Origin: Methylobacterium sp. E-005
GTDB taxonomy: Bacteria; Pseudomonadota; Alphaproteobacteria; Rhizobiales; Beijerinckiaceae
Direction: 5' to 3'
Length of the DNA stretch: 64,000 nucleotides
Assembly: GCF_022829725.1 (NCBI RefSeq)
Contig: NZ_JAKSYG010000097.1
Coordinates: 1-64,000, forward strand
Numbering within the stretch: position 1 is the stretch's first letter; every line of letters begins with the position of its first letter. Positions 59,148 to 64,000 of this stretch are shown piece after piece. The notes beneath the pieces were generated by a model. The model saw only the letters and a list, made by a program, of their open reading frames with translations, was not told where the DNA came from and ran no database searches. The position numbers and the translations under genes are program-made.

Positions 59148-60395
59148 ATGACCAGGACAATCGGTGGCGCGGTGGTGGCGGCGGCGCTGGCGGGCACGGC
59201 CCTTGCGGGACTGATTTCCGGGGCCGCCGCCCAGGGCGGCGCGGACGCGTTCTCGGGCAACGCGGTGCGCATCGGCGTCCTCAACGACCAGTCCGGCCTC
59301 TACGCCGAATACGGCGGCCAGGGCTCGGTCGAGGCCGCCCGCATGGCGGTGGAGGATATGGGCGGCAAGATCGGCAGCGTGCCGATCGAGATCCTCACGG
59401 CCGACCACCAGAACAAGCCCGACATCGCCTCGGCGATCGCCCGGCAATGGTACGACCGCGACGGCGTCGACGCGATCATGGAACTGACCACCTCCTCGGT
59501 GGCGCTCGCGGTCCAGGGCCTGTCCAAGGAGAAGAAGAAGATCACCATCACGACGGGCGCGGCGACCAGCGACCTCACCGGCAAGGCCTGCACGCCCTAC
59601 GGCTACCACTGGGCGTTCGACACGCGGGCGCTCGCGGTGGGCACCGGCGGCGCGCTGACCCGGGCGGGCGGCGACACGTGGTTCTTCCTCACCGCCGATT
59701 ACGCCTTCGGGTCGGCGCTGGAGGCCGACACCAGCAAGGTGGTGATCGCCAACGGCGGCAAGGTGGTGGGCAGCGTCCGGCACCCGCTCTCTAACCAGGA
59801 TTTCTCCTCGTTCCTGCTTCAGGCCCAGGGCTCGAAGGCCAAGGTGATCGGGCTCGCCAATGCCGGGCTCGACACCTCGAACGCGATCAAGCAGGCGGCC
59901 GAGTACGGCATCGTCGAGGGCGGCCAGAAGCTCGCGGCTTTGCTGTTCACCCTGTCGGAGGTTCACGGGCTCGGCCTGAAGGTGGCCCAGGGCCTGACGC
60001 TCACCGAGGGCTGGTACTGGGACGCCAACGACGAGACCCGCGCCTTCGGCCAGCGCTACATGAAGCGCACCGGCCGGATGCCCAACATGATCCAGGCCGG
60101 CACCTACTCGGCAGTGCTGTCCTACCTGAAGGCCGTGAAGGCGGCGGGCACCGACGAGACCGACGCGGTCAACGCCAAGCTCAAGGCGCTGCCGGTGGAC
60201 GATGTCTTCGCCCATAACGGGGTCGTGCAGGCTGACGGCCTGATGGTGCACGACATGTACCTGTTCGAGGTCAAGAAGCCGTCCGAGTCGAAGGGCGAGT
60301 GGGACCTCTACAAGCTGATCTCGACCGTCCCCGGCAAGGAGGCCTTCGCCTCGCCGACCGAGAGCGGCTGCCCACTGACGGCGGCGGCGAAGTAG
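59148..60395 (+). CDS. ABC transporter substrate-binding protein, branched-chain amino acid type
   Basis: A 415-residue periplasmic protein of the Peripla_BP_6/LivJ type. Signal peptide to about residue 28 (GGAVVAAALAGTALAGLISGAAAQ). The mature part, VRIGVLNDQSGLYAEYGGQGSVEAARMAVEDMGG, is the typical first-lobe start, and AIMELTTSSVALAVQGLSKEKKK and WFFLTADYAFGSALEADTSKVV are family regions. No permease or ATPase gene follows, so it is an orphan binding protein; such copies in Methylobacterium are common and their ligand is often unknown. The ATG has GGGGGAAAC upstream. Confidence 0.88.
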   Translation: MTRTIGGAVVAAALAGTALAGLISGAAAQGGADAFSGNAVRIGVLNDQSGLYAEYGGQGSVEAARMAVEDMGGKIGSVPIEILTADHQNKPDIASAIARQWYDRDGVDAIMELTTSSVALAVQGLSKEKKKITITTGAATSDLTGKACTPYGYHWAFDTRALAVGTGGALTRAGGDTWFFLTADYAFGSALEADTSKVVIANGGKVVGSVRHPLSNQDFSSFLLQAQGSKAKVIGLANAGLDTSNAIKQAAEYGIVEGGQKLAALLFTLSEVHGLGLKVAQGLTLTEGWYWDANDETRAFGQRYMKRTGRMPNMIQAGTYSAVLSYLKAVKAAGTDETDAVNAKLKALPVDDVFAHNGVVQADGLMVHDMYLFEVKKPSESKGEWDLYKLISTVPGKEAFASPTESGCPLTAAAK

Positions 60396-60460
60396 GAAGT
60401 TGTCGAACCAAGACGGTACATGGCCTCAGGCCGAATTGAGTCCAAGGTCACCGCGCATTC

Positions 60461-60634
60461 TCCCTCCCCCCTTTGCGGGGTAGGGTGGCCCCCGAAGGGG
60501 GTCGGGAGAGGGCAGCGACGGTGCAGAACAGGGCTGTGGCCTTCATGCCGATCGCGTCCTTTGCGGAAGCCGGGCTCCCCTCTCCCGACCCCCACTGACG
60601 CGTGGGCCACCCTCCCCCGCAGAGGGGGGAGGGA
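60461..60634. repeat. Imperfect inverted repeat (about 52-bp arms), probable dispersed intergenic element
   Basis: The left arm (60461-60513, TCCCTCCCCCCTTTGCGGGG, then GGTGGCCC and GGTCGGGAGAGGG) is nearly the reverse complement of the right arm (60576-60634), apart from a short insertion around ACGCGTCA and a few changes. The 60-bp centre shows nothing special. Such arms are typical of non-coding repeats spread between genes; copies outside the window are not visible. It lies between the binding-protein gene and thpR, convergently, and may terminate both. Confidence 0.65.
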
Positions 60635-60663
60635 GGGCGCTTGGTTGATCCGAGCTGCCAAAA

Positions 60664-61203
60664 CTATGCGAACGGAAATTCCGCCTCCGCCACATACGGC
60701 CCACCCCCGGTCGAGTCCCGCGCCGAGAACAGCGTCACCCGGTCTACAGTGAACGCCAGCGTCGCGAAGACCGGCGCCTGCGACAGGTACATCGCGGCCG
60801 CCTCCGGGGTCGCGTCGCGCCGCAGCCGGGCCAGCGTGATGTGCGGGGTGAATTTCCGCCGCTCCGGCTCGACGCCGGCCCGGCGGATCAGCCGCTCCTG
60901 CTCGGCCTGGAGATCCATCAGCGCCGGGTCGGCCACCACCGAGGCGTAGAGCGCCCGGGGCCTGTCGCCGCCGAACAGGCCGAGGCCGTCGAGCGTCACC
61001 GTGAGGGCCGGGCGCGCCCGCATCTCGGCGAGCGCCTCCACCACGTCGTCGGCCGTCCGCGCGTCGATGTCGCCGATGAAGCGCAGCGTCACGTGGAAGT
61101 CGTCCGGGTCGATCCAGCGGGCGCCGGGCAGGCCGCCCTGATAGACCTCGAGCGCCTCGGCGACCGCATGCGGCACGGTGAGCCCGGTGAACAGGCGTGG
61201 CAC
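60664..61203 (-). CDS. thpR: RNA 2',3'-cyclic phosphodiesterase (LigT/ThpR family)
   Basis: A 179-residue protein of the 2H phosphoesterase family. The two HxT motifs are FHVTLRFIGD (about residues 36-45) and HITLARLRRD (about 120-129), the catalytic pair. RLFTGLTVPHAVAEAL is the N-terminal family start. The enzyme hydrolyses 2',3'-cyclic phosphates; its in vivo RNA role is unclear. The GTG start shares its last-base overlap with the TAG stop of the upstream esterase (TAGTG), so both genes are translated as one unit. Confidence 0.9.
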   Translation of the reverse strand: MPRLFTGLTVPHAVAEALEVYQGGLPGARWIDPDDFHVTLRFIGDIDARTADDVVEALAEMRARPALTVTLDGLGLFGGDRPRALYASVVADPALMDLQAEQERLIRRAGVEPERRKFTPHITLARLRRDATPEAAAMYLSQAPVFATLAFTVDRVTLFSARDSTGGGPYVAEAEFPFA

Positions 61204-61856
61204 TACCGCGACGCCCCCTGCCGGAGGCCACCCAAAAACGTCTCCACCGTCGGCAGCATGCGGGCTGCGATCGTCTCCACCCCCTGCCGGTTCGGGTGCA
61301 GCATGTCGTCGAGGTGCTGCGCCCGGTCGCCGATGATCCCGTCGAGGAAGAACGGGTACAGGGTCAGGTCGTAGCGCTTGGCCAGCGTCGGGTAGATCGC
61401 GTCGAACCGCGCCTTGTAGTCCGGACCGAGATTGGGCGCGGCCTGCATGCCGGCGAGCAGGACCGGGATGCCCCGCGCCTTCAGCCGCTCGATGATCGCC
61501 GACAGCGCGCCCTCGGTGACCTTCGGATCGGTGCCGCGCAGCATGTCGTTGGCGCCGAGTTCGAGGATCACCCCGGCGGTCCCGTCCGGCACCGACCAGT
61601 CGACCCGGTCGAGGCCGCCCGTGGCGGTGTCGCCCGAGACGCCGGCATTGGCCACGGTGACATCCTCGCCCTTGGCCTTGAGCATACGCTCGAGAACGGT
61701 GGGAAAGGCGGCGTCGGACGGGAGCCGGTAGCCCGCGGTGAGGCTGTCGCCGAGGGCGACGAGCCGGGTCGGGCCGTCCGCGGCCTGCGGGGCTGTCATG
61801 AAAGGGAGAATCATGAGCGCTAGCGCTGCGGCAAACAGGGCCGTGCGCCGGAACAC
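61203..61856 (-). CDS. tesA: TesA-like GDSL arylesterase / acyl-CoA thioesterase I
   Basis: A 217-residue SGNH hydrolase exported to the periplasm. The GTG at 61856 gives a compact signal peptide (MFRRTALFAAALALMILPFMTAPQAA); an ATG at 61895 would lengthen it by 13 residues. The catalytic serine is in LVALGDSLTAGYRLP (block I), block II is NAGVSGDTATGG, block III ILELGANDMLRG, and block V DDMLHPNRQGVETIA supplies the Asp and His. It is divergent from the YbbA/YbbP genes, the conserved tesA-ybbA-ybbP layout, and is coupled to thpR downstream. Confidence 0.9.
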   Translation of the reverse strand: MFRRTALFAAALALMILPFMTAPQAADGPTRLVALGDSLTAGYRLPSDAAFPTVLERMLKAKGEDVTVANAGVSGDTATGGLDRVDWSVPDGTAGVILELGANDMLRGTDPKVTEGALSAIIERLKARGIPVLLAGMQAAPNLGPDYKARFDAIYPTLAKRYDLTLYPFFLDGIIGDRAQHLDDMLHPNRQGVETIAARMLPTVETFLGGLRQGASR

Positions 61857-61988
61857 AGCGCCGCCATCATGGTGCGGCCCCAATGGGCGACCCATATCGC
61901 GGTGCAACCACGGCCCGTGCCGCCAGGATCGAAACCAAGACAGGACCTCGCGCGCCATGCTCGTCATCGCCCACAGATCGGCTTACCC

Positions 61989-62690
61989 GTGAACCAAGGC
62001 AAGGTGGTGGGCGCACCCGCGATCGCGCTGTCCGACATCGATCTCAGCCTCGGACGCGGGGCCGCCCGGGTCCACGTCCTGCGGGGCATCTCCCTGAATG
62101 TCGGCCGTGGCGAGGCGGTGGGCCTCGTCGGGCCGTCCGGTTCGGGCAAATCGACGCTGCTGATGGTGATGGCCGGGCTGGAGCGGCCCGATTCCGGCGG
62201 CGTCGTGATCGAGGACACCGACCTCGTCCGCCTCGACGAGGACGCGCTGGCCCGGTTCCGCGGCCGGCGGATCGGCATCGTGTTCCAGGCCTTCCACCTC
62301 GTGCCGACCATGACGGCCCTGGAGAACGTGGCGCTGCCGCTCGAACTGGCCGACCGGCCGGGCGCCCTGGAGCGGGCCCGCGCCGAGCTGGAGGCGGTGG
62401 GCCTCGGCCACCGGCTGCACCATTATCCGGCGCAGCTCTCGGGGGGCGAGCAGCAGCGCGTCGCCATCGCCCGGGCGGTCGCCCCCGACCCGGCGATCCT
62501 GGTGGCCGACGAGCCCACCGGCAACCTCGACGAGGCCACCGGCCGGCAGATCGTCGATCTCCTGTTCCGCCTGAAGCGCGACCGCGGCGCGACGTTGGTG
62601 CTGGTCACCCACGACAACGGCCTCGCCCGCCTGTGCGACCGCACCGTGCGCCTGCGCTCGGGGCAGATCGAGGAGGCTTTGGCGGCCTGA
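61989..62690 (+). CDS. ABC transporter ATP-binding protein, YbbA/LolD type
   Basis: A 233-residue ATPase. Walker A is GLVGPSGSGKSTLLMVMAGLERPDSG (about residues 47-72), Q-loop in GIVFQAFHLVPTMTALENVALPLEL, signature LSGGEQQRVAIARAVAPDP, Walker B ILVADEPTGNLDEATG, and the H-loop LVTHDNGLA. These match the MacB/LolD/YbbA group, which pairs with FtsX-type permeases. The GTG at 61989 is the best start, though no good ribosome site precedes it; upstream in-frame sequence overlaps the esterase start region. The stop codon shares one base with the next ATG. Confidence 0.9.
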   Translation: MNQGKVVGAPAIALSDIDLSLGRGAARVHVLRGISLNVGRGEAVGLVGPSGSGKSTLLMVMAGLERPDSGGVVIEDTDLVRLDEDALARFRGRRIGIVFQAFHLVPTMTALENVALPLELADRPGALERARAELEAVGLGHRLHHYPAQLSGGEQQRVAIARAVAPDPAILVADEPTGNLDEATGRQIVDLLFRLKRDRGATLVLVTHDNGLARLCDRTVRLRSGQIEEALAA

Positions 62691-64000
62691 TGCACGGCAC
62701 GATCACCCGCCCCGAACCGGCACCCCGCCGCATCCCGCTCACCCTGCGCCTTGCTGTGCGCGAGCTGCGCGCCGGCCTCTCGGGCTTCGCGGTGTTCCTC
62801 GCCTGCATCGCGCTCGGCGTCATGGCGATCGCGGGCGTGGCGTCGATCTCGCGCTCGCTCTCGGACGGGCTCGGCCGGGAAGGGCGCCGCATCCTCGGCG
62901 GCGATCTCGCCTACAACCTGATCAACCGCGAGGCGACCGAGGCGGAGAAGCAGGCCCTGGCGCGGGAAGGCAAGCTCGATATCGTCGCCTCCCTGCGGGC
63001 GATGGCGGTGGCGCCGAGCGGCGATGCGGCGCTCGTCGAGCTGAAGTCCGTCGATCCCGCCACCTACCCGGCCGCGGGCGAGCTCGCCACCGATCCGCCG
63101 GGGCGCCCCGCCGATCTCCTGGCGGAACGCGACGGGGTGCCGGGGGCGCTGGCCGACCCGGCGCTGCTCACCCGCCTCGCCGTCAAGGTCGGCGACCGCC
63201 TCTCGCTGGCCGGCCACCCGATCGCGATCCGCGGCACCATCGTGTCCGAGCCCGACAAGATCGCCGGCGGCATCGGCTTCGGGCCGCGGCTGATGATCTC
63301 CGAGCCGACTCTGCGCGCCACCGGCCTCGTCCAGCCCGGCAGCCTCAACCGCTGGAGCTACCGCCTCATCCTGCCGCCCGGCACGCCGGATGCCGACCTC
63401 GACGCCGCGCAGGCGCGCATCAAAGCCGCGACTCCGGAGGCCGGCTGGGAGATCCGCTCGCGCACCAACGCCGATCCGCGCTTCGCCAAGAGCATCGAGC
63501 GGTTCACGCAGTTCCTGACCCTGGTGGGGCTCACCGCGCTGATCGTCGGCGGGGTCGGGGTCGGCAACGCGGTCCACGCCTTCGTGGAGCGCAAGCGACC
63601 CGCGATCGCGACCCTCAAGAGCGTCGGCGCGCCGGGCTCGCAGGTGGTCGCCCTGTACCTGGCCCAGGTGATGCTGATCGCCGGCCTCGGCACGCTCATC
63701 GGTCTCGTGATCGGGGCGAGCCTGCCCTTCCTCCTCGACGCCCTGTTCTCGGCCGATTTGCCGCTGCCGCTCAATCCCACGCTCGCCCCGGGGGAGCTGG
63801 CGCTGGCCGCCGCCTACGGCCTGATCACGGCCTTCGCCTTCGCGATCACGCCCCTCGGCCGCGCTCACGACGTGCCGGTCTCCGGGCTGTTCCGCGACAC
63901 GGTCGATCCTGCCCGGGTGCGCCCGCGCTGGCGCTACCGGATCTGGCTGACCCTCAGCCTCGCGGCCCTGGTGGGCCTGTCGGTGGCGACCGCCTTCGAC
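62690..64000 (+). CDS. FtsX-family ABC permease, YbbP type (partial)
   Basis: At least 437 codons run to the window edge without a stop; the family is about 800-850 residues, so roughly half is present. TM1 is at about residues 33-53 (GFAVFLACIALGVMAIAGVAS). A MacB-like periplasmic domain follows (SRSLSDGLGREGRRILGGDLAYNL). The FtsX domain near residues 270-400 starts FLTLVGLTALIVGGVGVGNAVHAFVERKRPAIATLKSVGAPGSQVV. The ATG overlaps the stop of the ATPase gene (TGATG). The pair with TesA is conserved in many bacteria; the exported substrate is unknown. Confidence 0.9.
   Translation, partial: MHGTITRPEPAPRRIPLTLRLAVRELRAGLSGFAVFLACIALGVMAIAGVASISRSLSDGLGREGRRILGGDLAYNLINREATEAEKQALAREGKLDIVASLRAMAVAPSGDAALVELKSVDPATYPAAGELATDPPGRPADLLAERDGVPGALADPALLTRLAVKVGDRLSLAGHPIAIRGTIVSEPDKIAGGIGFGPRLMISEPTLRATGLVQPGSLNRWSYRLILPPGTPDADLDAAQARIKAATPEAGWEIRSRTNADPRFAKSIERFTQFLTLVGLTALIVGGVGVGNAVHAFVERKRPAIATLKSVGAPGSQVVALYLAQVMLIAGLGTLIGLVIGASLPFLLDALFSADLPLPLNPTLAPGELALAAAYGLITAFAFAITPLGRAHDVPVSGLFRDTVDPARVRPRWRYRIWLTLSLAALVGLSVATAFD

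Overview
The window is chromosomal DNA of a very GC-rich alphaproteobacterium, most likely Methylobacterium/Methylorubrum. This rests on the tuf, tRNA-Trp, secE, nusG, rplK, rplA ... rplJ, rplL, rpoB, rpoC order, alphaproteobacterial-length RNA polymerase subunits, a hopanoid C-2 methylase (HpnP), a Tad/Cpa pilus cluster and an FtrABCD-type iron operon. No prophage, transposase, integrase, CRISPR array or rRNA operon was found. Gene density is high and both strands are used.

Region by region. 1-16 kb: the translation/transcription core (end of tuf, a DUF1444-like gene, tRNA-Trp(CCA), secE-nusG, rplK-rplA, rplJ-rplL, rpoB-rpoC). hpnP, a B12-binding radical SAM gene, sits between rplA and rplJ. 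The block is split by an intrinsic terminator after nusG and another after rplA. rplJ has its own promoter-like site and a structured leader of about 400 nt; the block ends in a strong terminator after rpoC. 16-30 kb: housekeeping and catabolic genes: a SleB-like wall hydrolase, an AcuI-like reductase, a methyltransferase, a GreA/GreB factor, a divergent lysR/wrbA pair, Sua5, a DmdC-like acyl-CoA dehydrogenase, a crotonase-SDR pair, a second B12-radical SAM (DUF4070-type) protein, and a Gdx/SugE exporter with a possible guanidine-sensing leader. 30-42 kb: a chemoreceptor, CorA, two RNA methyltransferases, Cu/Zn SOD, a YciA thioesterase, several small secreted proteins, an RhlE-type helicase with a long disordered tail, a helix-hairpin-helix protein, tRNA-Leu(GAG), a FliN-like protein and LipB.

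43-49 kb: an iron-uptake island. A P19 protein, a cupredoxin, a polyferredoxin and an FTR1 permease form one tightly packed operon (ftrA-ftrB-ftrD-ftrC) preceded by an Irr-box-like site. A divergent gene encodes an unusual outer-membrane protein that joins an OmpA-like barrel to a carbohydrate-porin barrel. 49-51 kb: an unknown gene under a 32-bp perfect palindrome, a mercaptopyruvate sulfurtransferase and a small GcrA-C-terminus-like protein. 51-59 kb: the Tad/Cpa machine on the minus strand (cpaB, cpaC, cpaD, cpaE, cpaF/tadA, tadB, tadC), without pilin or prepilin peptidase nearby. 59-64 kb: an orphan ABC substrate-binding protein, an intergenic inverted repeat, thpR, a TesA-like esterase, and the divergent YbbA/YbbP-type exporter that runs off the window.

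The most interesting unexplained elements are the ACGG-loop hairpin and Shine-Dalgarno-sequestering stem before the Gdx gene, the double-barrel porin next to the ftr operon, the 32-bp palindrome, and the second radical SAM protein of unknown substrate. All functional names are inferred by reading the sequences; no database search was run.
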